Source of the DNA: Corinectria fuckeliana
Lineage: Eukaryota; Ascomycota; Sordariomycetes; Hypocreales; Nectriaceae
Assembly (NCBI GenBank): GCA_019137255.1
Contig: WPDH01000200.1
Location: 124,001-188,000, forward strand
Direction of reading: 5' to 3'
Length of the DNA: 64,000 bases
Under the pieces are notes generated by a model. It did not search any database, was not told the origin of the DNA, and saw only the letters and a program-made list of their open reading frames with translations. Shown one piece after another: positions 45,796 through 58,664 of this stretch. Numbering within the stretch: position 1 is the first letter of the stretch; every line of letters begins with the position of its first letter. A program made the position numbers and the translations under genes.

Positions 45796-46302
45796 CGTTC
45801 GTCATAGCAGTCGAGGCTGCTGTGGTCATGGATGTGGCCTGTGGGGTAAATAGAGCAGGAGGTTGTGTACGTGGAAAGACCTGGGCCATAGTCTTGACGG
45901 GGGACTGATGGACAGGGACTGTAGCCAACAGATACGTCGTCGTGAAGGTATGTTGTTGCAACGAGAACCTACTACTGAGACAGGATAGAACGCTCTGTCT
46001 CGGTAGAGCCATTCTCATGTGTAAATGCACCGCGAGGAAGACATCAAAGACAGAAACATCAAGACGGGCGCTCAGCGGTTTCGCTCCAGAGTTTCTTTTT
46101 GCTAGTCATTATTAAAGGTATCCCGCCATATCAATGTCAAATCCGCAACTACAGTGAACTGCGCGCAACTCATCAAGTGAAAAGATAGCCCCAAGCGAGA
46201 GATACAACCTCCAGGGCAACATCAAACACCTTCCCTCGTTAAATGACCAAGTCCCCACAACTGCTTCGTTATCGTTGTCATAAATTTCCCAAGAATATCT
46301 CA

Positions 46303-47554
46303 TTAAACTCGCCCTCCTAGATAGAGAATGTTCCGGCGGATTGGTTCCGTCAATGTAACTCGTCCCGTGTAAACGTAGGCCACGGTTTCCTCCCATGCTC
46401 GAGGGTGTGGGAGTGGCAGCTCAAGGGTGTCTCCGGACTGGATAAGTTTAGAAAGGATGATGGCAGCGAGGACAGGGAGATAGGCGCGTGCGTATTCAAG
46501 ATCTGGATACTATTAGCTTTGAGATCAAGACAGATGGTAAGCAGCTGGGGGAGTCTAAAGGCTGGTGGAGGTGTAATTGCCGATGATTGCAGGAGATATA
46601 GGGTAGCTTACGCATCGGTGTAGGGGTTAATCCTTGGATGGAACCCCTTCTCTCAAGGCCAGGAGAGCGTTGGCGGTCGAGCCCGTAGATTCCAGCACTC
46701 GAGTGACGTCTCTCTGTGCCTCTCGACGCGGCGAGAAAGGCAGGAGAGGATGGTCGATTGGTAGCGGTGGGAAGTTGGAGAGTTGCCATCGAAGCTCGAC
46801 GACTAGATGGACCACCCGGTGCCTGTCTAGAGCTTGGGATCGTGGCTCGCAACTCGTCAAGATCAAAGGTTCTCGTCAGGACAAGAGGCTTCCGGTTTCG
46901 CGAGTGTATGACCACACGAGTGGTGAGAAGTCCGTTCACAGGGTACGGCGACGGTATTGCTCCGTCGCTGCTGGGAGTCGCAATGGTGGACAGTCGTCGA
47001 AGTTCGGTTGGAATAACCAGCAGGTCTGGCTCGCAAACGCCGTAAGAACCGACGAATCCTCGCCGTCGGAGATGAGCACGCTGTCGCTGAAGCTGCATAT
47101 TTCTCGCTAGAATCGCTCCGGGTGAAGGCCCGCCTCTCTCCGTCTCGGGTTCACGCGGCAACGTGCTCCTCGTGTCTTCTGCGACGATTGGCCTGCGCGG
47201 GTAAAGGGGAGACGGGAGGGGAGGAGCGGAGAGAGGAGTGGGCAAAGGTAGCTGCGGGATGGGCCTCAGCTTGACAGTTCGCAAGCCTGCTTCGGAATTA
47301 GGAGTAGCTGTGGACGGCCTGCGGCCAATTTCTAAACGCTCCACAGCTGCCTTGTCATGTTCTTTCATCCTCTCATCTTCAGAGTCTGGATGCAGAGGCG
47401 ACGGTCGACTGAGTGGCGAAAGAGGTGTTGACAACCACGCTGGGCTCTTGAATGTCATCCGAGCCCGGGCGGCCTGGTAACTATGGCCAGGTCCGGTGGT
47501 ACGGATAGGCTGGATGGCAGGACGAGGCCTTGCCTCTCTTGGAGCAGCCGCCAT
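46303..47554 (-). CDS. Conserved fungal protein of unknown function with BTB-like C-terminal segment
   Basis: Exon 1 is 47554-46612 and exon 2 is 46502-46303, joined over a 109-nt intron to 380 residues. Without splicing, the frame runs into random-looking sequence. With splicing it ends LEYARAYLPVLAAIILSKLI ... ELPLPHPRAWEETVAYVYTG ... RRNILYLGGRV, a block I recall from a family of uncharacterised fungal proteins and reminiscent of the second half of a BTB fold. The N-terminal 150 residues are proline- and arginine-rich and probably disordered. A middle block (VCEPDLLVIPTELRRLSTI, about residue 178) is a second conserved-looking patch. No function can be assigned; cytosolic or nuclear location is likely. 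The gene is divergent from GWT1. Confidence 0.8.
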
Positions 47555-48322
47555 GGTTGCAAGATCGAGACGTGGGCGTTTTCACAAACAGTTTCTGAGA
47601 AAGCTGGAAGACCAGAAACGATGATGATCCAAGGAGGAAGGTTGGTAGGAGAGCAGGAGGGAGGTGGCGATGAAGATAAACGACGGCCCTTCTCCTAGGT
47701 CTTTGATCACCACTTATTCACTGGAATGACATGGCGCTGGGCTTCAAAGGAGCTGAAAACTTTGGCAACGGCTGCGCCGCTAATGTATCCTGGCTCCCAG
47801 GGCATTCCGTCTGTGGCATAGAACAAAGATAGCAGGGCCGCTGGCGCTGCAAATTTGATACGTGGGCGTACATGTTGCCACATCCGAGAACAAAGAAAGA
47901 GATCTTAGCCGCCCGATAACTCATTTGGTTGGTCCCCTCGTGCGACTAGGAGGCCTAGGAGGAGTCACGCATCAAACCGACGGCTGAAGCAGTGTTTGTC
48001 TCAGTCGCAACATTGGTGGCGACACCGTCACTTGTGAGTTATCGTGTATCAAAAGCAAAGACAGGTTTCCGTGCATACAGTGTAAGGTTGGAGGTGGTGG
48101 TTGCAGGGCACACGTGACAGCGCGACTGGGGTCCTTTAGCCGTGCGCACGAAGCGGCTTCCCATTGGACGCCGTCTTCCGCCTCGGTCGTCTTCTAGGCC
48201 ACCATCGCCAACAAGGCTGTATCGAACAAGTGTCGTCAACACGTCGCTTCCTTTTCAAGTGACAAGACGACTGGACCATGTTTTGCTGAGTCCTGGCTCT
48301 CGTTTAAACCCGGCGTCTCACT
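47555..48322. other. Shared promoter region of unknown protein and GWT1
   Basis: 768 bases between divergent ATGs. No gene and no confident TATA box; ordinary composition. Confidence 0.7.
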
Positions 48323-49872
48323 ATGTCTGATCCCGCCAGCTACAAGAAACTAAAGGAGGACTTTGTGTCCAACCTCTCTGGCGGCTCTTCCACCGAGATC
48401 AACTATGTCACGTCGGTCGCCGCCGTCAGTTCGTCCCCGCGCCCTTTGAGAGAGCAAAGCTGATTCACGTTTAGGTCGCATGCATCCTATGGTCCGTCCT
48501 TCAGGCCCGCCAGTCGTTCTTCCAGCCGTACACCGTCCTAGGCTTCATCGTCGACTTCCTACTCAATGTCGGCGCCATCCTCCTCTCCACGACCCTTTAC
48601 GCGAACTCTCCAGTCCTCCTCAGCCTGCTCCTGATCGCCCCAGCCGTCTTGATCTACACCCTCCCGTCAAACTCGATTGTACGCAGAAAGAAGCTCAAGG
48701 TCCCACCGAGCGCCCGGTCTCAATCCGGCTCGGCCCAGCTCGATGTCCTTTCCACCAAACCCTTCCTCACAACGTACCGTGGTTGCATGATGATTGTGAC
48801 CTGTGTCGCGATTCTCGCTGTCGACTTTCGCCTCTTCCCTAGACGGTTCGCCAAGGTGGAGACCTGGGGCACCTCCCTTATGGACTTGGGCGTCGGGTCC
48901 TTTGTCTTCTCTGGTGGTGTCGTTGCAGCTCGCCCCGTGTTGAGGGAGAGAGCGACTGGCCGCACGACTGGCCAACAAACGCCAGTCCTTTACAGGATCC
49001 TGTACTCGATGCGTCACTCCATTCCCCTATTGATCCTGGGGACGATTCGGTTCCTGAGCGTGAAGGGTCTGGACTACGCAGAGCATGTAACTGAGTACGG
49101 AGTTCACTGGAATTTCTTCTTCACGCTCGGCTTCCTGCCCCCCTTTGTGGCTTTGTTCCGGTCAGCCTTGAGGGTGGTTCCCTCCTTTGCGGCCTTGTCG
49201 CTTCTGGTCGGTGTCACCTATCAGATCCTGCTTGAGGCTACCAGTCTCAAAGCGTTCATCCTCACTGCGCCAAGGACGGATATCATTTCCATGAACCGGG
49301 AGGGCATCTTCAGCTTCTTCGGGTACCTGGCCATATTCCTGGCTGGCCAAGACACGGGTATGTACGCCATACCCCGTAACATTCCCCCAAGGAGCACGGC
49401 CAGTCCCGGAGCTCAGCGGAACACGCTACTGATGACCATGGCTGTGTGGGGAGGTGTCTGGACGGGGCTGTACCTGCTGTCCACCAACTACAGCTATGGT
49501 CTCGGCTTATCAGTTTCGCGCCGGATGGCGAACTTGCCATATGTGCTCTGGGTTGTTGCCTTCAACACTCTGCAGCTTTTTGGGTTCTGTATAGTTGACA
49601 CCATCTTCTTCCCGGCATTCTACAACGCTGCGGATCCAAAATCGGAGAAGGAGGCGTATTTGAAGGCAACAAGTCCCGTGGTGCGGGCCTACAACCGCAA
49701 CGGCCTGGCCGTGTTCTTGCTGGCCAACCTTCTGACTGGCCTGGTCAACCTGACGGTGCGCACGCTGGATGTTACTCCGGTAATGACGATCGGGATTCTC
49801 GTTGGGTACATGGCAACCATCACTGGTGTTGCCGTGGCGTTGGACTTCTACGATATCTCTATCAAGTTGTGA
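48323..49872 (+). CDS. GWT1: Gwt1, inositol acyltransferase of GPI-anchor synthesis
   Basis: Gwt1 acylates the inositol of glucosaminyl-phosphatidylinositol in the ER membrane, an early step in GPI-anchor assembly, and is the target of the gepinacin/manogepix type of antifungals. Exons 48323-48424 and 48475-49872 join across a 50-nt intron (GTCAGT donor, TTTAG acceptor) to give 499 residues, close to the yeast protein length. The N-terminus MSDPASYKKLKEDFVSNLSG carries the family's short cytosolic lead with a KEDFVSNL-type motif and GGSSxxEI before the first membrane helix. About a dozen hydrophobic segments follow. Conserved loops visible are TYRGCMMIVTC, DFRLFPRRFAKVETWGTS, LMDLGVGSFVFSGG, EYGVHWNFFFTL and NREGIFSFFGYLAIF. 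No defect is seen. Confidence 0.96.
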
Positions 49873-52800
49873 GAGTAGCATATGCAACATGGTATGTTGG
49901 TGGCTCGTTGGCTTCATCCTAACTCATCGAGTGACGGCGGCTTCTGGGACGCTATTGCCTCCCCATAATCCTCCGACGGCTGGGTACGAAGCTTGCGCGG
50001 CCGTATCGAAGCCTGTCTGCATCTCAAGTTGCGAGCTACCTCTGCAGCGAGAGTTTCTTTGTTCGCGGTCCCTCCTGCATGTTGGTCCATTTTCCCGGAG
50101 GAGAATAGAGCTGAGATGACATAAATTCGGAGGCAGCTGGACATCGGCGTGATGAATTGGACGAGGGGTACGGAAGTTCCGAATCTGATCAATGCCGTCC
50201 CGCTGATGACGAGTTTTCGAGTGTGGGGACAGGTGGGAGGTGAGGAACAAGGTTGTAGATTTTGGAGATGAACGATTGATACCATGCAATGCGATCGCGA
50301 CGAACCACGGATATTCAAGATGCGAAGGGACATACAATCTCTGCCGCAGAGTCGCCACTGGCTAGACGAGAGTGTTGGTCGCTCAGCTGGCTAAGACCGG
50401 CAGCGGCCTACGGACTGGGATGGACGCGACGCGTTTCAATGCGATGCTGCCGTGAGCTTCCCGTTTCAACCGCATGAACATGCACGGCGACTGGCGGCGC
50501 AGTTGTGCGGCGTCGGTCGAGAGGCAACGGTGCTGCGCGGATTGGTGATGGATCGATGATACGGTTCTGCTGCGATGCGCACTCACTCAGGCGATTGATT
50601 AGTTTCAGCGTCGACTCCACCAGGTTAACGCCATGCCGCCGGGGAGGACCGTGAGTCTCTGACCTGTCGAATCAACCCGTCCGGCCTCCGACGACAAACG
50701 GTGATGCCGGAAGATGACGTCTGAAACGGACGCCAACGACGCAGCTTTTGCCAGCTTGCCAGCCAGGCTCAGATCAACGTCAGCCACATCCCTGTCATCG
50801 GATGCAGCTCATCTCCGACCTTAATGCTAGCTGGCTGCCAGACCTTGGCGGAAAGACAAATGCGAATCCAGCGGAATCTGGCAAACACAGGCGCCTTTAG
50901 TGGGCAGGCTTCCCAGACAGCAACCCGATTGTACGTACTATGTAGGTGTAGGAAGTGGCGAGACGATACGGGGATTATTTACCTTCCTGGTCTTCGTATT
51001 GCCATGCTTTAGGTTGCGTGTATTTCGAGTTGATGGTGGTGGAGCCTAGGCTAGGCCGGGAACATTTAGAGATGGAAATTAGCCTGTTTCAAAGGGCAAA
51101 GCTTTGTGTCTCGGGATGACCATCGACCCCAACTGTACGAAGTACGATGCAGCTCGTTGGAGCAGCAGAGCCATGATCATTGCAATGTCCCGGACTCGCG
51201 ATGTACGAATAGAAACGCTCACAGATGGACCAAACAGAGGAGGGAGGCACGGGGTAGCAAGGAGCACTAAAGCCAGGGTAACGGATGCGACTGGGGGACA
51301 GTCCCTGGCGAGTGGAGGATCAGAGGGCGCAAATTTCCCCGTGAATCAGAGGGAACCAGGGTCGGGAGCGAGACGGGCATTTGAGTATTGAGTAGGAACT
51401 TCCTGAGCAACGGAGACCCCAACATGAGAGGAGGTCCGGCATGGATGGGCACGGGTATCATTCGCCAACGCACCGATGACGCCCATTCTATTCGTAGATA
51501 GTGTACGAATTACGAAGTACATGCGAGTTTTATTGTCCGTGTTGCTCAGAAGGATGCGATGTGTCTGACGCGGACCGCTGAGCCTGACGGGGATCATCGG
51601 GATGAAATGGGGGCCTGGGCCTGGAAAAAGAAAGCGTGAAATGCAGGAGCATCGAGGCAACGAGATGGCGGTCGGCGAGGGAAAAGCAATACACGCAATT
51701 AATACTATGTAGAGGAAAGCAGGTGCCGGATGCGCGTATACGTAGACTTTTCGGGTCGCTTGGGTATGATGGAAGGAAGAAGCAAAGTGGTGCTTATTGC
51801 GCGCCGGCTGTGTAATACGTACTAGATATGTAGTGCGTGTGGACGGAGGGCCTCATGGATGAGGACGGGTCGGGATGAGCTTGTGGCCGTGTAACCCTGA
51901 ACCCAGCCCGGCTCACGTCCGTTATTGACAAGGATGATATGGGAGGACAGAGCTGATATGCGCTGGCTAATAAGATGCATGTTGGCAACTGTGCAATCAA
52001 TGCCATGAGAGCAGAAGTGAGCGCTTTGGACGAGAAAAGGAAGAGAAATGAGGTAAGTTAAATGAGTGAGAAAATAAGCCGGGGGGGAAGTCGATTGTAG
52101 ACGCTTTGGTAGTCTACTAAATCCAGCATCGACAAGCAGTGGTTCGATCGATGAAGCGACTTGTTTGCGGCGACGGGATCAACCGAGGCCCATGGCTACC
52201 CACATCATCATGCCAGATGCAATTCTCCTACACACATAGGTAGTAGTATCTACTTCGTACATAGTACGATGGCCATCGCAAGTGGGCGCGCACGTACGCC
52301 CGCCCGAGCATGGACTTGTCTAATGACTTAATCTGTCTTCCACTCGAGCTTCTCGAATGAAGTGGGAACCATCTCGCAGGGACGATTCTTGCAAGGCTCA
52401 TGCTAGCCGATGGCCTGGGAATGGCGCTAAACAAAAACACAGACTTTCCACTGGGTTCTTGTTAGTTACTGGCGAGAGAAGATATCCTGCTGTTAAGGTT
52501 GTTGGGTTCGGCGAGAGGGATGCAAAATAAGAGGCGAGAGAGGATGGATGCAACGGCGTCGGTTGAGGCGTGGTTCCCGAGTAATCAAAGCACAATACTT
52601 ACAAGCTAGCCGGAGTCTTGGTTCTGTCCCGAAGCAGGATGGTATTGGACCCAATGGGAAGATGTGGGATGCAGAGCTGCAATAGCAGCCATGATAACAA
52701 CAAGAGCTTCCAGCACCGGCCTGCTTCGGGCTGCAGATCCATCTGCATGCTGTGTACGGGGGAAGGATGAGAGCAACGGACAAGACATTGATGGATTCCG

Positions 52801-55239
52801 CACTGACAGCTCAGTGCTTGTTGGCTAATAGATCTACCGTTGTCTGGATCTCTCCCTGCAAACTCGTTGCTCTGCATGAATACAACCTACCGCGCTGTGT
52901 TGACAGTGTTGGGCAGCCATCATCACGAAGCCGGGTCCGAGCTGCGGTGTGACCGAATGGTATCGTGATGTACAGCGTCAATCACTCTTGGGCCAAGCTG
53001 AGACCACCTCCAAGAAGTCCACTCCTGGAGATTACTGGTCAATGCCTGGCCGTCACATACTATGTACCAGGTGGGCAGGTGAGTTAGGTTAGTAGGTAAG
53101 TAGGTAAGTAGGTATCCGTGGAGAGGAAACGGAGTACGGAGTGCTACCATCGACGATGTACGAACGTCGTCCAAGGGGCGGGAAGAGGAGTCCATTACCC
53201 AGCAGGAGGTTCCCTCGGGAGACAGTAGGGAGTACGTAGAGACGAGAGAAGAGAGACGAGGGCGAGTTAGCAGGACCGACTCCAAATGAAGTTTTCCCTT
53301 GATTCCTCCCTTTGTGTCGAGTCCCCCTCCCACTCGAAGCCTAACAAGGCCGTTCCCTTCCGTCGTCGCACGTACCGGGTTCGGTTTGAGTGCGATAGAC
53401 CTGTTAAGACCAATTCCGGCGCGGGAGTCGACGTCAGACCAGACCAGTCGCCGTTAGTTCCAGGCGGTAGCTGATTGTGCTACCAATCTAATGCAATGCA
53501 GGCAAGTTCCATTGGGAAGCTCAGGGCAGAAGAGAGGCACATTGGGCATTGCATGGCCTAATTTCACAAACGGCCCAGCTGCTCCCGGGAAGACGCACTT
53601 ACTTTTAGTTACCTACTTTGCCTACCTACCTGCTTTGTACTAGTAGATACGGATGGAGGCATTCAGTCGAAGGAGAGAAGATGGAAGTGAGAGTGAATCA
53701 CAGGTGAGTGGTAACTGCTACTACCTAGGTACATAGATAGTAGGTAAGTACTCAGTAGTCTAAGTAATTAGGTCTGAGACTACATATTATGAGACTCTGA
53801 GACCCTGAGGACCTGCTTGACGTTGGTGCACCCGGATCACGGGCCATCCACCTGGAGGCCGAGACGGATAATTCCTACTAGTATCCAGCAATTAGATGTC
53901 AAACGAGCATAGTCTATGCAGGTACAGTATGTAGTATGTAGGAACGCAGTAGAGTACGTGTGCCTCTTGCGCATCCACATCCCTACTGATCCTTATCCAT
54001 AACCCGCCGCATCACCATCGTCGTCATCGTAACCATCGCAGACCCGACCCGACGTGGTGCTGCCACGGAGCGCGCGCCCGTGGCGGGTGGGTTTATTATG
54101 TTTCTTTCTGGTGGGCTCCTAGGTTATCTAGGTACTTACTTAGGTTGGCTGCTTCTCCTTCCCTTCCCCCCCGGTACCTGCAGGAACCGCCGCTTCCAGG
54201 TACCGCCGCCCCTGAATCTAGCGCCTGAGCCCGGCGGCGCGACGCGCCCACGCGCCCTCTGGGTACTTCCGCGCTGTGCGTACCTGGGCACCTCGCTGCA
54301 ACAGGTGGCCGCTGGGTGGGCTGCCGGGGCGGTACCTGGGCGTACCCCCGTAGCGTCCCAGCTTGAAGTCGGTCCCCTTGTACGAAGTACTTCGCAGTAG
54401 CCTGTCAATTTGCTGCTCCACAGCCGCAGCCCAAGTCTCATCTCGTCAATTTAGCCTGGCGCCTGGCGCCCGAGTCTCTCTTCCCTTCCCTCCTCGGGCG
54501 CCCCCATCGCAACCTCGTTCTCACCCCATTCGGCTCGCCAGAGCCTTTTGCCGGACCTCTACCAAGTACTTTCGTGCGTAGTACGAAGTACTCCTCTGCT
54601 CTGTTTTGCTCGCTCCATACACTTCAGCCTTACCCCCCCCGGCCGATCCCTCTTCCTTTCCCTCCCTCTCCTCCCTCTCCCTCGTGCGTGTGAAGTGAGT
54701 GTTTTGTGTGGCCAACCTCCCTCGAAAGTGTGTACCGCAGTCGCAGCAACAGCCGCAGCAGCAATAATAACAACACCACCGCCGCCGCCGCCCACCGCCG
54801 CCCCAATCCCCGTCTCTCCCCCTACAGCAGTAGTCTGCCTACGCCTGCGCGTCCCGCCCGTGGTCCAGTCAGGGGACACCGCCCATCCTAGGGGACCAAG
54901 AGCGACTGCATCGACAAATCGCACGCCGCCGACCGATTCCACGCACCATGAGATAGTCGAGGCCAGTTCATTGGTACTTTCCACGTCTCCGTCCGCCGTC
55001 TCTACCGCCCGTTCTTCGATTCGCCAGCCGCGTTTTTTGCCCGGCGCCGCGAGAGCCCCCCAAAAGCTGTCTGAAACGGCCAAATATCTCACCTTGCATA
55101 TTCGCGTCGCCGCCTTGATTTTTCAAAGCCCCTGCTAAAAATTCTCGTCCGCTTCACGTCCTCGAAACTCGCTGCCGCTGCTCGCGATTAATCAAACGCC
55201 GTCGTTCCGCTCGATTTTCAACGCGTTTGGGCGTGGAAG
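49873..55239. other. 5.4-kb intergenic region upstream of the Kin4-like kinase
   Basis: No gene is supported. Open frames here lack ATG starts or recognisable domains. The last 700 bases are CT-rich with CAG/CCG triplet runs (about 54730-54810) and look like the kinase promoter and leader. The region is especially rich in GTACTTCGTAC-type elements (51135, 51511, 52251, 54380, 54581) and TAGGTA/TACCTA clusters (53080-53113, 53600-53645, 53718-53765, 54118-54148). Confidence 0.7.
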
Positions 55240-58200
55240 ATGTCTGCCGCATTGCAAACGACCACCCAACAGCACACCGCCTTGGCGTCGTCGCCGCTGG
55301 CTTCGCCCTCGAGCCGCCAGTACAGACCGCAGCACTCGTCTCCGGAGGCCTATAATGCTCAGCAGAACTCGACCGCATCAACATCATCGAGACGTCCTCC
55401 CTCGCGCAAAACGACCGACAACGTACCCACGCCTGCTTATCACCTAACTCCTGGTTTCGGGAACCAGGCCGCCGACACGGTCGCGTCTCCCGAGCAACCC
55501 TCACGCTCCTCCGAACACCTCACAGCCATGCCTCCTGTCGCCCCTCCGAGGACGTCGTCCAATCATCAGAGTGGTAGCTCGCGAAGGGCCAACTACTCCA
55601 ACGAAAAGATGACCAACTCCCCTAGGCGAGGACAGCCGGAGCCCTCACGATCTGGTTCTCGCGGCAGTTCTGCTGTGACTACTGAAAACGGACATCAGAG
55701 CAGGAAAGCCGTCAGTTCTCACATGGCACAGGACTCACCAGCCCGGTCCGGCAGTCGAGACGGCAGGGCTGCTACCACCATACCCATTCGATCTGTCCAC
55801 AGCACGCCTTCGAAACCAACGCAAGAAGCTACTGATAACCTATCCAAGGCCATCGCCGCTACGGAAGATGTCAACGGTCGCAGCCGCAATCATGTAGCAT
55901 CCCAGGACAACGATGCCGCAGCTCCACCGCCTGTTGTCGCAACCGGCGACCAGGAGGAGCGGAGGGGCACCCGGAGTCGACATGATCACAGTAACCGAAG
56001 CCACAAGGGAAACACCAAATTTGGTGACTTCATTCTCGGCAACACCATTGGAGAGGGCGAGTTTGGAAAGGTCAAGCTGGGCTGGAAGCAAGACAGCAGC
56101 GTCCAGGTAAGCAATCCTTTCTCTTCCTTTTTTTCTCTAGAAACTTTGGTACTAATCGGCGAACAGGTTGCTATCAAACTGATTAAGAGAGACAGTGTTG
56201 GCACCAACCCGTCTCGATTTGCCAAGATCTATCGCGAAGTTGCGATTCTGCGTGGCGTCCAGCACCCAAACATTGTCCGCTTGATTGACAAGGTCGAGAC
56301 CGACAGACACATCGGCATCATTCTCGAGTATGCGTCCGGAGGCGAGCTTTTCGACTACATTCTCAACCATCGATACCTGAAGGATCATTCCGCTCGCCGT
56401 TTGTTTGCCCAGCTTATCTCCGGTGTTGGCTACCTTCACAAAAAGGGAATCGTTCACCGAGATCTCAAGCTGGAAAACCTGCTTTTGGATCGCAACCGCA
56501 ACATCATCATAACCGATTTTGGCTTCGCCAACACGTTCGATCCCAATGAGGATCTTACCGATGAGGAGGAGCTCAACCTAACCGACAGGGACTTTGTGAA
56601 ACGAATGCATCTGGATCGCATCAAGCCCAACGGATCTCGAAAGGGTGATCTCATGCAGACGAGCTGTGGTAGCCCTTGCTATGCTGCCCCCGAATTGGTT
56701 GTCAGCGATTCCCTCTACACGGGGCGAAAGGTCGATGTCTGGAGCTGTGGTGTCATTCTGGTAGGTCTCCCCGATTTGCTGCGCGAGCTTGCTGCTAACC
56801 CATATCTGCGCAGTATGCCATGCTCGCTGGTTATCTGCCTTTCGACGACGACCCGGCCAACCCTGAGGGCGACAACATCAACTTGCTCTACAAATACATC
56901 GTAACTACTCCTCTCACCTTCCCCGAATATGTGACGCCGCATGCTCGGGATCTCCTGCGGCGAATTCTTGTCCCGAACCCTCGCAAACGAGCGGACTTGT
57001 TTGAAGTCGCTCGCCACAGCTGGCTGAGCGAGTACGCGCAGCTCGTTGAGTTCATCACTAGCTCAACAACGCTACCCTCGGAAGTTCAGAACTCGAGTGC
57101 TGCTCCCACCGATTATGCGGAAGCCCCTATGGTCGCCAGGAGCGCTTCAGTGCGCGATGCTGCCAAGCAGAAACAGGCTCACCCCCCTATTGTCGGCGGG
57201 TTAGCTAAGACCCATGGTAATATCGACCCCGAAGCCGAAAGCAACCACCGTACACCCAAGGATGCCAAGCGCCGGACCGTACAGGTCGAGTACGTTGCAC
57301 CGACGACACAGACTACACGCGGTGCCGAGGGTACCACTTCGAAGACCCGTGCTCGATCCAACTCTCAAGGCCCCGTGGACTCGCCGAAAACGCTTTCCAC
57401 CGAAAAGCCCTTGCCCCGAGATCCTCCCGTCCCAGTGGCCAAGGACACCCCGCCGAAAACGACGGCGCCGAAGCGACCCCCGAGCGCTCACAACACGCCG
57501 CCATCCAGACCAACCCGAGAACAGCGCGCTGCTTCAGACAACCCTTACGTGACAGCCGTCAGCACCGCAACGAGACCCCAGACTGGTGGTTCCATGCAAT
57601 CTTCTGCGTCAATGGCGCTGCAATCGCGCGCGAACTACGGACAGCCTGCGCCTCCCACGGTCGCCGACACCAACGCCCAGGGACGAATCCAACAACCTTC
57701 GAACGCGGATGACGACCAGAACATGGGCAAGACCTTTGGTACCGTTCCTCCCAAGGTTGAAAAGATGACGTTTCAGGGCGAGACGAAGCGCGAAGGTAGG
57801 GGACACAAGCGATCCAATACTCTGGGAGACCTCGGCTCGAAAATCATGGGCCGCAGTGGTTCTATCTTTGGGGGTCGTGGTAAGAAGAGATCGGAGCAGC
57901 CGCAACCTGACAAATCGAGGAAGTATCCTCCAGTCAGCATGTCGAGTACGATGCTCCCCGGCCAAGAGGCTGGCCCAAGACCTTCTATAGACTCCAGAGC
58001 ATCTCGGCGATCCTTCTCCCTCGGACTCGGAAAGAAGAGAAGCGGGAGCATCCCTCGCTCCCAGGGCTCCGGAGATAAGCCTTCACGGCGATTCTCCCTA
58101 GCCAAGGCTATTGGGTTAAGCAAAGACCATGGCAGTGCGTCAGCTTCGGAGGTGGACTCTCAGCAAGATTTGCCGATTCAAAACCCACGAAACGACGCGC

Positions 58201-58664
58201 CGGCGGGCTACAGTGCCCATGAGGAACCTCGACAGAGCGAACCTTACTTCGACGCCGTATCTGATCTCCACCACCCGCAAGACAGGGCCAACTCAAGTCC
58301 TGTCTACCACCAACGACATGGATCCGTGCAGACGGATAACCGACGACCAACTGCAATCCCATCGTATGTGCATCAGGGTGCCCACCTCAACTCGGGATCC
58401 GAATCCTCAGTAGATATGCGTCGACCCCCAACCGGATCCCAGCCTAGGATGTACCAGGTAGATTACTCCGGCTCCGAGGGCTACGACGGACGCCCTGTTG
58501 GTTCTAGCCAAAGAAACCAAGGAGTGCTGCACAAGAACAAGCGGTTCACGGATGCGTACGATCAGGACGAGTACCGGGGACACGAAGGAAGCAGTGGAGC
58601 GGCAAAGCGAGTCATGGACTTCTTTAGGAGACGAGGGAAAGCCCGAGGTGGCGAGGATCGGTGA
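55240..58664 (+). CDS. KIN4: Kin4-like serine/threonine protein kinase
   Basis: Yeast Kin4 guards spindle position and mitotic exit; its filamentous-fungal relatives are less studied. Exons 55240-56106, 56167-56760 and 56814-58664 give 1103 residues, with all junctions in phase 0. A 260-residue Ser/Pro-rich lead precedes the kinase domain. Key residues are the glycine loop GEGEFGKV (271-278), lysine K293 in VAIK, catalytic aspartate D388 in HRDLKLEN, DFG at 406-408 and APE at 463-465. Between DFG and APE there is a roughly 40-residue insert, DPNEDLTDEEELNLTDRDF and beyond, which is the hallmark by which I place it in the Kin4/Frk1/Ppk1 group. The last 500 residues are disordered and rich in S, R and P, ending in a basic tail (VMDFFRRRGKARGGEDR) that could dock to membrane or partners. 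Confidence 0.93.

Larger units (their letters stand above)
39072..46302. other. 7.2-kb gene-free region between convergent genes
   Basis: No gene is supportable. Short ATG-initiated frames (for example 42258-42524, 88 codons with CxxC; 43050-43355, 101 codons) have no recognisable content. The region is rich in microsatellites: CTGG repeats (40687), GATACA (43441), AGACG/AGAAG (43772), CCAT (44217), GGCGAT/GGCGCT (about 45440) and ATTG (about 45260). It also holds a poly-G run broken by Ns (45727-45795), and several TAGGTA/TACCTA clusters (41186-41222, 41790-41845, 41975-42020). Confidence 0.7.

Noticed and set aside
45596..46030. Minus-strand frame with a long polyproline run
   Set aside because: It is the translation of the poly-G/N assembly problem region.
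54548..55138. 196-codon plus-strand frame before the kinase
   Set aside because: It starts at TTG, is full of low-complexity triplet runs, and sits in the kinase leader.
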